DNA of 33,622 bases from Prevotellaceae bacterium (GCA_031270845.1 JAISXF010000004.1:1-33622), one strand, 5' to 3'. Positions 24,901 to 33,421 are shown, counted from the stretch's first letter. Numbers and translations are program-made. Notes: generated from the sequence alone by a model not told the origin.

Positions 24901-27507
24901 GATGACCTGGAAGGTGTGCGGGGTATTTGTTTTGAGGCGGTTGTAATATCCGGATCCTTTTGGCATTTTGAGGCCGACGTATGTTTTATAGGGGGAAATT
25001 TCGGCGGTGAAGTTGTCGAAACTGAATTCGCCGCCGGCTTCAAAGACGCGGACGGCGATGGATGCGCGGAGTTTTCCGGGCGCCTGCGCGCGGTGTTCGA
25101 CGGGGATGCTGAAAGACATTATTCCGTTGGCGTCGAGATTCCCGCGCTGTTGCCGGTCATTGCTGCCGTAGAAGTTTTTGGTGATGTCGTCGAAGTGATA
25201 CTCGCCGTATCCGTCAAAAGTCGTTCGGATGGGGCTGATACGGACGGAGATGTCGGCCTCATTTCCGGCGGTTTTTGCGCCGTGGAGCCATTGAGCGGTG
25301 ATTTTTCCGGCGATTGGCTGGTCGGGCAGGACGGGGTCGGCGTGTAATTTGGTTTCAATTTTGAGACGGTTTGGTTTGACGGTGGCAATTCTCACTGTTT
25401 TTGAAAAAACGGCGCCGCCGATTTTGACGTATGCGTTCCAGTTTCCGGCAGGATCGCTGGGGTTTGTGGGACAAGCGAAGGAATAGAAGCCGTTTTGGCT
25501 TTCGGTTTTCATCTGTTTTGCGACGAGCTGGTCGTTTACGTTGTAGAGTTCAAAAGTGAGTGGGTGCGCGCGGGGTACTGTGTTGAGGCGATCTTGAAGG
25601 ACGAAGGTGAGGAAGATGGTATCGCCGGGCCGCCAGACACCCCGTTCGCCATAGATGTATCCTTTAAGGCCATGGGAGAGTTCGGCGCCGGCGACGTCAA
25701 AAGTACTGAGGGAAAGGGCGAGATTGTTGTCGATACGGAGGTAGCTTTTCTGGTTTTGGCGGTGCGCTGTTATAATATAAGGCGTACCGGTGAAGTTTAC
25801 GCTGGCGAGTCCGTTTCCGTCGGAGAGAGCGTTCCCGATTTTTTGCTGTTGATAGTTGTATATTTCGACCTGTACGCCGCTCATTGGGAGGGCGGTGATG
25901 AGATTGGTAACGAAGACGAGGTACTGGTTTTCATTGCCGCGCTTGGCGATGAGCCCGATGTCGGAAGCGAGGATATTTCGGAGGATGAACCGGCTGTTGT
26001 TATAGTATGAGCTGTGACAAGGGTTTGAAGAGCCGTAGTAAGTGTTGTCGTCGTCATAATCGTCGTAGTCATAGTATGAATAATAGTGGTCGGGGGAGTC
26101 GGTATCATAGACTTCGTCGGGGACGAGCGTTTTGAGGTCGGCTTCGGCGAGGTCATCTCCGGGGCAGGCTCCGTAGATTGAATATTGTTGATTGTATGCG
26201 ATTTTGACGGTGTATATGGCGCCGGGTTCGGGGGCGATAACGGAGGCAAGGTCGATGGAGAAGGTGTTCCACTGGCGGAGATCGAGGTTTTTGTTTTCGT
26301 CGAGGCGGATTATTTTGCGGGCTATCGGCTTTGCGACGCGGCGGAGCTCGTTACGTCCGTCGATATTGTTAATTTGGAGGAACTGTAGAATATTTTTTTC
26401 ATAGGTTCGATAGACGAGGACGTCGATAGCGCGGAGACTGACGGCCTGAAAAGGGAATGTGAGGCCGGACGAGTTGGGCATGATGACGCCTTTTCCGATA
26501 GCCCGGACGAGCGGTTTGAGTTCCTCGAAGATGAGTTCCTTTTGAGAGTCGGCCTGGAGGCGTTCACCGGAGCGGGCGTGAAGACCTTCGCGGATGGCGA
26601 GGGTAACGGGCGTTACGGGTTTGTTGGGGAGGTGTATTTCGAGCCTGTTGGAGGCGGTTATGAAGCGAAGCTGGGAGAAATCGCCGACTTGAATGAAAGA
26701 GGCGAACTTTTGACGGGGGTCGAGCGGCTTTGAAAAGAGGCATTCGATGCTATTATTGTCGGGATTTATCTTGACGTCGAGGAGCATGAAGGCGCCTGTC
26801 GGGGGTACGGCGACGGTGTCGGCGGCGCGGAAGTGATAGTCGATGGGTTTTCCGTTCCAGTTAAGGATGACGCTGTAAGGGGCTTCGCGCGCGGCGAGAT
26901 CATCAATGGTGAATGTATGACGGTCGGCGTCGGTGTCGTCGTGCTCCCATCGCAGGTCGGTTTGTTTGCCGTCGATGGTCGCGAGGAGGAGTTTTTCGAC
27001 GGTATTTGGGTCGGTATAGTCGGCGGTAGTGACGAATCCCTGGAGAAAGTAGTTGTCGGGCCGGTTATCGTCGTATATTTGCAAACCGATGATGTTGTAG
27101 GAGAAAGAAGGTTTGATAGTAGAGAAGGCGAAGTTAAATATTTTATAATTACCCTGCGCTTCGGGGAATAGTTTCGCGACGTCGAACCGGACTCGATATT
27201 CGGTACCGGGCTTGAGAGGCGTGGAAGGCTTGAGGCCGATGGTGTTTTCGTCGAGCCAGTATGTTTCACCGTCGATGGCTGGGGAGGATTTGAAGATTTT
27301 ACGGAGGGCGTTGTTGTCGAAGTCATTGGTTTCGGGGGCTGTTTCCAGCTGCACGATAATAATGTCGTTGATAGAGACGAGGTATCCGCCGGTACATGCG
27401 GCGATGTAGGGGTTCGGTTCGTTAACCGCAGCGCCGGAGCCGCTATCGCAGGCGCTGAAGGGCAGGAACGCGGCGATGATGGCCGCTAATGCAAATTTTT
27501 TTTTCAT
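21904..27507 (-). CDS. Bacterial alpha-2-macroglobulin lipoprotein (YfhM-like)
   Basis: The protein is 1867 residues with a lipoprotein signal (lipobox FSAC, Cys20). It has N-terminal MG-like beta domains, a bait-region and MG stretch, and the thioester motif CLEQ at 1396-1399 inside YPHGCLEQTTS. A helical thioester domain (WPGGTGYTCMWTNSYAGHFILEA) and C-terminal receptor-like domains follow. Bacterial alpha-2-macroglobulins trap proteases covalently in the periplasm and are typically encoded with PBP1C, as here on the same strand. The Cys is retained, unlike in the second, thioester-less bacterial type. A Tyr/Asp-rich stretch around residues 468-490 is a loop I believe is seen in Bacteroidota relatives. 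Asp at +2 of the lipobox does not tell the final membrane in this phylum. Confidence 0.92.
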   Translation of the reverse strand: MKKKFALAAIIAAFLPFSACDSGSGAAVNEPNPYIAACTGGYLVSINDIIIVQLETAPETNDFDNNALRKIFKSSPAIDGETYWLDENTIGLKPSTPLKPGTEYRVRFDVAKLFPEAQGNYKIFNFAFSTIKPSFSYNIIGLQIYDDNRPDNYFLQGFVTTADYTDPNTVEKLLLATIDGKQTDLRWEHDDTDADRHTFTIDDLAAREAPYSVILNWNGKPIDYHFRAADTVAVPPTGAFMLLDVKINPDNNSIECLFSKPLDPRQKFASFIQVGDFSQLRFITASNRLEIHLPNKPVTPVTLAIREGLHARSGERLQADSQKELIFEELKPLVRAIGKGVIMPNSSGLTFPFQAVSLRAIDVLVYRTYEKNILQFLQINNIDGRNELRRVAKPIARKIIRLDENKNLDLRQWNTFSIDLASVIAPEPGAIYTVKIAYNQQYSIYGACPGDDLAEADLKTLVPDEVYDTDSPDHYYSYYDYDDYDDDNTYYGSSNPCHSSYYNNSRFILRNILASDIGLIAKRGNENQYLVFVTNLITALPMSGVQVEIYNYQQQKIGNALSDGNGLASVNFTGTPYIITAHRQNQKSYLRIDNNLALSLSTFDVAGAELSHGLKGYIYGERGVWRPGDTIFLTFVLQDRLNTVPRAHPLTFELYNVNDQLVAKQMKTESQNGFYSFACPTNPSDPAGNWNAYVKIGGAVFSKTVRIATVKPNRLKIETKLHADPVLPDQPIAGKITAQWLHGAKTAGNEADISVRISPIRTTFDGYGEYHFDDITKNFYGSNDRQQRGNLDANGIMSFSIPVEHRAQAPGKLRASIAVRVFEAGGEFSFDNFTAEISPYKTYVGLKMPKGSGYYNRLKTNTPHTFQVISLDHAGKPVSRDLKVEIFKNEWNWWWFSPDGNLADYTYRLYNNRISEIPLKTAQNGTASFTYNIEYPDWGLYLIRITDPESGHAATQKAYIDWWSYGRGTDRENAAPAILAFQTDKEKYAVGEKAIITIPSNAGAKAIVSIENGDRLINAFRIDCRDGETPVTIATTPEMTPNAYISVSLIQPHRQTQNDLPMRLFGVIPLIVEDPATRIQPVIKAPDIIRPQQPFSVQVHENTGKEMTYTIAIIDEGLLDLTHFKTPDLWQHFFQREALGVRTWDLYNFVIGAYGGRIEQLFAIGGDEELNAAADNKKANRFKPVVRFAGPFTIAPGKKANHPFMIDNYVGSVRIMVIAGNRTAYGKADKTVPVRSPLMIQASLPRVVGPAEELIIPASVFAMEPQIRNVKIEFLPDDFFAPLDGRDRALTFAGVGDQLVRFRVRTKNKIGAARIKVIATAGSESAENEIEIDVRPANPPTVATVAKILNGNASTSLTLSPPGIPGTNIAQIEVSAIPPLNLGARLNYLLQYPHGCLEQTTSAVFPQLFLPAVIDISDVEKNRAADNIKAAIRRLASFVRQDGSFSYWPGGTGYTCMWTNSYAGHFILEAERKGYAVPAAMKENWIAFQQKNARNWTPDTDNSRYPNAQNDLIQAYRLYTLALAKKEELSAMNRLKERQNLSTHARWMLAGAYALAGQRETAVKIIDQLPLEASAASDIPSDTYGSSSRDNAIVLDVLTLIGNKDNAFRMAKQISDAINSSDWLSTQTTAFCLLALSKFALNEKGELHFSVAFANDKPQTIKSSKPVYAISIPPAAQPAQPAPMSMVSPSSLRALQATSPLTLAFENKAANTLFVRFSIRGIPPAGEEKPAEHDLAVAVRYLKPDGSELDVARIPQGTDFFADIRVRNPGRRGAYTNLALTQIVPSGWEITENRLADDNLPDGITYRDIRDDRILTYFDLPEGRTVSLRVALRAAYVGKFYLPAIACEAMYDASISANTAGRHTEVN

Positions 27508-27539
27508 AACTGACTATGTATTGAATGTAAATATTGGGA

Positions 27540-27547
27540 CAAATATA
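27540..27547 (-). promoter_or_regulatory. -7 box for the alpha-2-macroglobulin gene
   Basis: On the minus strand TATATTTG matches TAnnTTTG, 32 bp upstream of the ATG at 27507. No clear -33 box precedes it. Confidence 0.5.
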
Positions 27548-27663
27548 GTGTTTTTTTTTGGATATAAAAACGCGCGGGATTTTGGGACATTAGGGACGGG
27601 AGGGACTTTGGGGACTCCCTAATTGTTATTATTATGGGGGTAAAAATTACCTATAATTGGGGA

Positions 27664-27694
27664 TTGCGGGAGGGGGAAATGCGGCGTACCTTTG
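27664..27694 (+). promoter_or_regulatory. Promoter of the porin-imelysin-DHOR operon
   Basis: TTG (27664-27666), a 20-bp spacer and TACCTTTG (27687-27694) match the Bacteroidota promoter well. The start codon at 27716 follows after 21 bp, implying a short AT-rich leader. No Fur-box-like palindrome is obvious, so iron control cannot be shown from the sequence. Confidence 0.75.
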
Positions 27695-27715
27695 CGGTCT
27701 TAAAAAATATATGCA

Positions 27716-29068
27716 ATGAATACGGAAAGGGTGATGAAATTAAGGTTTCTTTGTTGCGCGCTCGCGGCCTGCGGGGCGCTGTGGGCGCCGACACCGGCAC
27801 GAGCACAGGACGCGGGGACGATGCGGACACAGTCGTTCAACTCGGCGGACAGCATCGGGCAAGCGGTAAAGGCGCGGCGGCTGGAGGTGGGAGGCTACGG
27901 CGAGGCAGTGATGCAGCGTATGCTCTACAGTGACAGTCCTTCGCGGTATTCTTACCCGGAACGGTACACGAATGCCAGGCACGGACGGGCCGACTTGCCG
28001 CATGTGATTGTATATATCGGGTACGACTTCGGAAGGGGCTGGAAGCTGGGGAGTGAAATTGAGTTCGAGCACGGGGGCACAGGGGCTGCCTACGAGGTTG
28101 AACGTACCGAGGCGGAAGAATATGAGACCGAAATAGAAAAAGGCGGGGAGGTGGCGATAGAACAGTTTTGGATAGAGAAATCGTTTGCGCCTTATGCCAA
28201 TCTTCGGATGGGTCATGTGATTGTACCGGTGGGACGGACAAATCAGTATCATTTTCCGACCGAATTTTTCACGGTACTTCGGCCGGAAGAGGAATCGACG
28301 ATATTACCATGCACGTGGCACGAGACGGGTATCAGTTTCTGGGGGCGCGCGGGGCAGTGGCGTTACGAAGGACTGTTTGTCGCGGGGCTTGATGCGGAGC
28401 GCTTCAGCGATGCGGAGTGGATCGGCGGGGGAGGACGGTCGCCATACGAATTTAAGATAGCGAACCACTACGCCGGGGCGGTGCGTATCGACAATTATTC
28501 GGTACGCGGACTGCGTATCGGCGCGAGCGGGTACTACGGTTACAGTGTGAACAACTCATTGAAGCCGCAACGGTACGCGAATGCGGGAATAAAGGGAATT
28601 GTGGGCATTGTGTCGATGGATGCGGAGTACGACGGGCGCCATGTACTGGCTCGCGGGAGCGTGGTTTACGGTAATTTGGGAGGGTCGAAGGATATTTCGG
28701 CGGTGAATAAGCGGTTTCCGTCGGCCAGCCCGTCGCCACGCACGGATGTGGCCGCGGAGGCGCTGAGTTATTACGTGGAAGCGGGCTATGATGTGCTGTC
28801 GTTCTTCTCGAAACGCCGCTACCGCGACAATCGGCTGTATGTTTACGGGCATTACGGCTACTACGATTCGATGTACCGGACGGCAGAAGGGATTACGGAC
28901 AAGCCATGGTGCGAACGACGCATCATGGGTGCGGGCATTAATTATTTTCCGATGAAAGGCTTGGTGGTGAAGGCCGAATATATGCTTCGCAAGCTGGCGG
29001 CGGGCTATAATGACGAGCCGACGGTGTCGATAGGCGTGGGATATGCGGGATTTTTTAATCAGGAATAA
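27716..29068 (+). CDS. Outer-membrane porin-like beta-barrel
   Basis: This 450-residue protein has a signal peptide (hydrophobic core FLCCALAACGALW, cleavage near ARAQ). It then has alternating strands with many Tyr, Gly and Trp residues: LEVGGYGEAVMQRM, GWKLGSEIEFEHG, ANLRMGHVIVPVGRTNQYH and a closing GVGYAGFF strand near the end. This resembles the phosphate-selective-type porins often found with imelysin genes in Bacteroidota. It is probably the outer-membrane part of the operon; the solute is unknown. ATG at 27734 (M7) is an alternative start that gives a more compact signal peptide. The last residues (NQE) and the stop fall in an AATCAGG repeat. Confidence 0.75.
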   Translation: MNTERVMKLRFLCCALAACGALWAPTPARAQDAGTMRTQSFNSADSIGQAVKARRLEVGGYGEAVMQRMLYSDSPSRYSYPERYTNARHGRADLPHVIVYIGYDFGRGWKLGSEIEFEHGGTGAAYEVERTEAEEYETEIEKGGEVAIEQFWIEKSFAPYANLRMGHVIVPVGRTNQYHFPTEFFTVLRPEEESTILPCTWHETGISFWGRAGQWRYEGLFVAGLDAERFSDAEWIGGGGRSPYEFKIANHYAGAVRIDNYSVRGLRIGASGYYGYSVNNSLKPQRYANAGIKGIVGIVSMDAEYDGRHVLARGSVVYGNLGGSKDISAVNKRFPSASPSPRTDVAAEALSYYVEAGYDVLSFFSKRRYRDNRLYVYGHYGYYDSMYRTAEGITDKPWCERRIMGAGINYFPMKGLVVKAEYMLRKLAAGYNDEPTVSIGVGYAGFFNQE

Positions 29069-29085
29069 TAGAATCAGGAATCAGG
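29057..29085. repeat. AATCAGG repeats at the porin gene end
   Basis: AATCAGG occurs at 29057, 29072 and 29079, giving spacings of 15 and 7 bp. The first copy encodes the final residues of the porin, and the TAA stop lies between copies 1 and 2. Confidence 0.6.
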
Positions 29086-29131
29086 CATTAAAAATTAGCT
29101 AAATAAATAAACCATTCAATACTTAAACAAA

Positions 29132-30313
29132 ATGAAAAGGAACATTAAAAATTGGCTGTTTGGGATAACAGCAGGCATGCTATCAATAGCCTTCGCGGGG
29201 TGCGAAAAAGATAGCGGGGATGAGAGCGTCGATAACGATGCGACGTATAAAGCCATCCTTCAGGAATATGTGAACGCGACGACCATCCCCACCTATCGGG
29301 CGCTGGCCGAAGCGGCGCTGAACATGCGCGCGGCCAACGAGGCGCTGAAGAGCGGGCAGTCGGCAGTTACGATTCGGGCGGCGGCCGATGCGTGGGTGCA
29401 GGCACGTATTTACTGGGAACAGAGTGAGGCCTTCCTGTTTGGGCCGGTGAGCGAAGATGCGTTTGACATCGACGGGCACATTGATTCGTGGCCGTTAGAG
29501 AAAAGTGCGATTGACGCCGTGCTGGCCAATGAGGCATCAGGCCTTACGAGCGAGAGTTGCTGGCGAAAAGACGCGGAAGAGATAGGATTTCACGTAACCG
29601 AATACCTGCTGTTCCGCGACGGGCAACCACGCGCCAGCCTTTCGAACGCAGAACTGAAATACCTCACCGCCGCTACCGACGCCCTGATATGGGACTGCGT
29701 GCTGGCTTACGTTGCCTGGGCGGGCGAGGCGAACGTGTCGCAGAACATCCGGACGGTGTTCCGCGAAAACCAGGATATTGTCGATTTCTATGAAGAGAAC
29801 ACGGCATACCATAACTTTGGCGACAAGTTGAAGAACGCTACGGGCAATTACAGCAGCGTGGCCGAAGCTTTTGGAGAAATCGCCTCCGGGTGCGCCGACA
29901 TTGCCGACGAGGTGGGGGCAACGAAAATCGAGTCGCCGTTTGCTACGCATAAGGTGGAGGAGGTCGAATCGTGGTACAGCTGGCATTCGCTGGCCGACTA
30001 TGAGGGGAATATCGTCAGCATCCGCAATGCTTATTTCGGCGGACGCGATACGGGTGCGCCCAAGACCAATTCGCTAAGCGCCTTCGTGGCGGGGAAAAAC
30101 AGCGACCTCGATAACCGGATTAAAGCTAAAATCGAAGACGCTATTGCGAAAATACGCGCCATCGGTAACTACAACGCCGCGACGGGCACGTACCAGTATT
30201 CGTTCTACGAAGTGGTTCGCGACCAAATCCGCGGCGAACAGGTCGAGGCCGCCGTGGAAGCCTGCACCGACCTGAGTACACTGTTCAAGCAAATCGACAA
30301 TCTTATTGATTGA
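29132..30313 (+). CDS. Imelysin-family (M75) lipoprotein
   Basis: This 393-residue helical protein has a lipoprotein signal (AFAGC, Cys24). It has the imelysin signature GFHVTE (GxHxxE, residues 152-157), preceded by WEQSEAFLFGP (95-105) and IDGHIDSWP. The family includes EfeO/EfeM- and IrpA-like proteins linked to iron uptake; the GxHxxE residues are proposed metal ligands, and protease activity is not general. It is anchored in the envelope. The gene lies between the porin-like and di-heme oxidoreductase genes, an association I know from other Bacteroidota and Pseudomonas-type loci, pointing to iron or heme handling. The substrate is inferred, not shown. Confidence 0.88.
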   Translation: MKRNIKNWLFGITAGMLSIAFAGCEKDSGDESVDNDATYKAILQEYVNATTIPTYRALAEAALNMRAANEALKSGQSAVTIRAAADAWVQARIYWEQSEAFLFGPVSEDAFDIDGHIDSWPLEKSAIDAVLANEASGLTSESCWRKDAEEIGFHVTEYLLFRDGQPRASLSNAELKYLTAATDALIWDCVLAYVAWAGEANVSQNIRTVFRENQDIVDFYEENTAYHNFGDKLKNATGNYSSVAEAFGEIASGCADIADEVGATKIESPFATHKVEEVESWYSWHSLADYEGNIVSIRNAYFGGRDTGAPKTNSLSAFVAGKNSDLDNRIKAKIEDAIAKIRAIGNYNAATGTYQYSFYEVVRDQIRGEQVEAAVEACTDLSTLFKQIDNLID

Positions 30314-30327
30314 ATATTGACGGCATT

Positions 30328-30395
30328 ATCCCGCAAAGACACGAAGGGCATAAAGGATATGGTTTTTCTTTGTGCGCTTGGCGCCTTTGCGGGAT
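30328..30395. repeat. Long imperfect palindrome inside the operon
   Basis: ATCCCGCAAAG (30328-30338) and CTTTGCGGGAT (30385-30395) pair perfectly, and the arms continue imperfectly inward. Very similar CGCAAAG/CTTTGCG palindromes are, from memory, dispersed in many bacterial genomes. It occupies most of the 105-bp gap between the imelysin and di-heme genes and could attenuate or process the transcript. Confidence 0.75.
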
Positions 30396-30418
30396 GATGC
30401 GTATTAATCGTATATAAA

Positions 30419-31960
30419 ATGAAACAGCATATCAAAACAAGTATAATGCTTTGCGGGCTTGCCCTGCTCGCGGCGTGCGCCGACGACAAAGAACCGGTCG
30501 TAACGCCGAAGGTATATGGCGAAGAGACGTATGCCGGCGGCATCAACGGGACGGTATTCAACTCCTCGTCGTTTGCCTACAAGCAGCCGGTGCCGCCTGT
30601 CGATGCCGACGCCACGCTCTACCGGCAGTTTATGCGCGGCGAGCGGCTTTCCGACAAAAGTTTTGTGGCCTCCGAAGGGATGGGTTATTCGGGACTGGGG
30701 CCGGCGTATATCCGCAAGTCGTGCATCGCCTGTCACCCGAGCTATGGCGGGCGCGGGCAGCGGGTCGATAAGTACGACTCCAACGACAGCCGCAACTGTT
30801 ATCTGCTGATGATCTACAACCCCAACGACCCGGCGTTGCCGCTGGCTACGACCTATTTCACCGGCATGACCCAAACCCGCGCCGTGCCGCCGTTCAAAGC
30901 ACCGGTCGATGAAGACGGCATTATGATCGAATGGATGCTCTATGTCGATGAGCACGGCAACCGTTACGAAGACGGCACGCCATACAGCGCCGGTACATCG
31001 TACGAAGGCACGCTGATTTACCCCCGCGTTGACATTGCGCAGGACGCGATTCTGTTTACCAACTTCGACATGAGCCGGCATAAGGCATCTATCGAAGCCA
31101 CCATCGGCATCTACGGCACGGGGCTGCTCGATGCCATTTCCGACGAAGACCTGCGCGCCGAGCACGCACAGCAGCAGGCGCGCGGCTATTGCCCGGGCGT
31201 GATAGGCGCCGATATTGACGAAACCGGACGGAACCCTTACTACCCGGGCATCCATCCCGGACGCTTTACCTACCTCTGCACCCGCGCCACGCTCGACAAC
31301 GGGCCGGGCGCCAATGCTATCTGGAATATCACGAACGTAGTTACCGACTTGCCCGGTCGCACCGGTCGCAGCGAACTCTACATCACCCGCGAATACGCCC
31401 GGGCCATGTCGCTCGACCCGGACGTACAGGCCATCTACCCCGGCCTGCTGCCGCAGCAAATCGAAGACTCGCTGATGTCGAAAAAGCAGCGCCCTGAAAT
31501 GACAACGGAGGATTACGACGCATTTATGGTCTGGCATCGCAGCTTAGCCGTGCCTGCCGCCCGTAACCTCGACGACCCGACGGTGCAGCGCGGTAAAAGC
31601 CTCTTTTACGACGCCGGCTGCACGGCCTGCCACCGCCCGTCGTGGACAACCCGCAGCGACTACAGGCCGATGCCCTCCCTCTCGAGCCAGAAAATATTCC
31701 CCTACACCGACCTCCTGCGCCATGACCTCGACATGGTCGAACCCGGCCGCGTGCGCGTATGCCGCACCACGCCGCTGTGGGGGCGAGGTCTGATGAAAAT
31801 CGTATCGGGACATACCGACAAACTGCACGACCTCCGCGCCCGTAACTACGAGGAAGCCATCCTCTGGCACGGCGGCGAAGCGAAGCAATGCAAGGAAAAA
31901 TTCCGCAGCCTCTCGAAGGGCGACCGCGAAGCACTGATTAAATTCCTTGAGGCGATTTAA
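30419..31960 (+). CDS. Di-heme oxidoreductase (DHOR/DUF1111) lipoprotein
   Basis: The protein is 513 residues. A lipobox, LLAAC (Cys20), is followed by two c-type heme sites, CIACH (102-106) and CTACH (401-405). The spacing, the GEA motif near the C-terminus (ILWHGGEAKQC) and LWGRG fit the di-heme family once annotated as 'thiol oxidoreductase', related to MauG and cytochrome c peroxidases. It would act in the periplasm, anchored by lipid, and needs the cytochrome c maturation machinery. It is the last gene of the porin-imelysin operon. A role in oxidising or reducing iron or heme for the imelysin partner is plausible but unproven. Confidence 0.88.
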   Translation: MKQHIKTSIMLCGLALLAACADDKEPVVTPKVYGEETYAGGINGTVFNSSSFAYKQPVPPVDADATLYRQFMRGERLSDKSFVASEGMGYSGLGPAYIRKSCIACHPSYGGRGQRVDKYDSNDSRNCYLLMIYNPNDPALPLATTYFTGMTQTRAVPPFKAPVDEDGIMIEWMLYVDEHGNRYEDGTPYSAGTSYEGTLIYPRVDIAQDAILFTNFDMSRHKASIEATIGIYGTGLLDAISDEDLRAEHAQQQARGYCPGVIGADIDETGRNPYYPGIHPGRFTYLCTRATLDNGPGANAIWNITNVVTDLPGRTGRSELYITREYARAMSLDPDVQAIYPGLLPQQIEDSLMSKKQRPEMTTEDYDAFMVWHRSLAVPAARNLDDPTVQRGKSLFYDAGCTACHRPSWTTRSDYRPMPSLSSQKIFPYTDLLRHDLDMVEPGRVRVCRTTPLWGRGLMKIVSGHTDKLHDLRARNYEEAILWHGGEAKQCKEKFRSLSKGDREALIKFLEAI

Positions 31961-32005
31961 TGGTTGATGGTATGGAGGCAACCTTATGGGGACAATGGCG
32001 CCCCC

Positions 32006-33316
32006 TTACTTTCTGCGCAGGAATACCTGCATGGGGCAGCCGGTGAAACGGAAGTGCTGGCGCAGTTTATTTTCGAGGAAGCGTTTATAATCATCGCGTA
32101 CGTACTGCGGGAGGTTGCAGAAGAACGCGAAGCACGGCGCGGGCGACGGCAGTTGCGTAACGTATTTTATCTTCACAAATTTCCCTTTAACCGCCGGCGG
32201 CGGACAGGCCGCAATTTCGGCAAGCATCGCTTCATTGAGTTGCGACGTAGGGATGCGCTGGCTGCGGTTGACATACACCTGCGCCGCCGCCTCGAGAACA
32301 TCGAGGATACGCTGCTTTTGAAGCACCGACGTAAAAATCACCGGCACATCCGTAAACGGGGCAAGCCGGCGAAGGATTTCGGCGCGGTATTCCTTCATCG
32401 TATTCGTTTCTTTAGCCACCGTATCCCATTTATTGACTGTTATCACGCATCCCTTCCTGTTTCGGATAATGAGGTTAAAGATACTAAGATCCTGCGCTTC
32501 GATTCCCTTTTCGGCTTCTATCATCAGGATGCACACATCGGCGTGCTCGATGGCACGCACCGAGCGCATGACGGAATAAAACTCCAAATCGTCATGTACT
32601 TTGGCTTTCTTTCGCAGGCCGGCGGTATCGACCAGGATAAACTCATGGCCAAACTTGTTGTAGTAAGCGCTCACGGCATCGCGGGTGGTGCCGGCAACAG
32701 GCGTTACGATATTGCGCTCGGCGCCGAGCAGCGCATTGGTCAGCGACGATTTTCCGACATTCGGCCTGCCGACAATCGCCAGTCGGGGAACGGTCGGGCG
32801 GCTGTCGCTGTCGGCCATGGAAGCGTCGGGAAGGTGGCGGAGGACTTCATCGAGCAGGTCGCCCGTGCCGCTGCCATTGATGGAAGATACGGCAAATGGA
32901 GCGCCTAATCCCAGCGCATGAAATTCATGGATGCCGAATATCTGGTTGTTATTATCTACTTTATTGGCCACTACAACGACCTTCTTCCCACTACGCCGGA
33001 GGACGTCGGCAATTGTCTGGCACTGGTCGGTGATACCGGTATTGGTATCGACCATAAAGAGGATGACGTCGGCCTCGTCGATAGCGAGCAGGACTTGCTT
33101 GCGGATTTCGGTCTCAAACACGTCTTCGGTGTTGAGGGCATAACCGCCGGTATCGATCACCGAAAATTCGCGGCCGCACCATTCGCAGCGGCCGTAGTGT
33201 CGGTCGCGGGTAACGCCGGCAGTTTCATCGACGATGGCTTGCCGCATCCCGACGAGGCGGTTAAACAGCGTCGATTTGCCTACGTTCGGACGCCCTACAA
33301 TAGCTACTATTCCCAT
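32006..33316 (-). CDS. der: Ribosome-assembly GTPase Der (EngA)
   Basis: This 436-residue protein has two tandem GTPase domains. The first has GRPNVGKST (8-16), DTGG (55-58) and NKVD (118-121). The second has GRPNVGKSS (183-191), DTAGLRKK and NKWD. A C-terminal KH-like domain (VKIKYVTQLPSPAPCFAFFCN) ends FLRRK. Der is essential for 50S subunit maturation in the cytoplasm. Start and length are standard. It converges on the di-heme gene with a 45-bp gap and has its own promoter divergent from the QueD-family gene. Confidence 0.97.
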   Translation of the reverse strand: MGIVAIVGRPNVGKSTLFNRLVGMRQAIVDETAGVTRDRHYGRCEWCGREFSVIDTGGYALNTEDVFETEIRKQVLLAIDEADVILFMVDTNTGITDQCQTIADVLRRSGKKVVVVANKVDNNNQIFGIHEFHALGLGAPFAVSSINGSGTGDLLDEVLRHLPDASMADSDSRPTVPRLAIVGRPNVGKSSLTNALLGAERNIVTPVAGTTRDAVSAYYNKFGHEFILVDTAGLRKKAKVHDDLEFYSVMRSVRAIEHADVCILMIEAEKGIEAQDLSIFNLIIRNRKGCVITVNKWDTVAKETNTMKEYRAEILRRLAPFTDVPVIFTSVLQKQRILDVLEAAAQVYVNRSQRIPTSQLNEAMLAEIAACPPPAVKGKFVKIKYVTQLPSPAPCFAFFCNLPQYVRDDYKRFLENKLRQHFRFTGCPMQVFLRRK

Positions 33317-33362
33317 GATAATGAGGTATTATAAATTATATCTTATGAATTACAAATTAGCA

Positions 33363-33391
33363 CAAAGATACAAAAAAACAGGCGTTATCAA
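33363..33391 (-). promoter_or_regulatory. der promoter (TTG-N18-TATCTTTG)
   Basis: On the minus strand TTG (33391-33389), an 18-bp spacer and TATCTTTG (33370-33363) fit the Bacteroidota promoter. The der ATG is 46 bp further on. Confidence 0.65.
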
Positions 33392-33421
33392 GGAAAATCA
33401 ACGTTAAGTAATGTTCCTGGC

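Noticed and set aside
26040-26130. Tyr/Asp-rich stretch in the alpha-2-macroglobulin as a novel insertion
   Set aside because: I recall similar aromatic/acidic loops in other Bacteroidota members, so it is probably ordinary.
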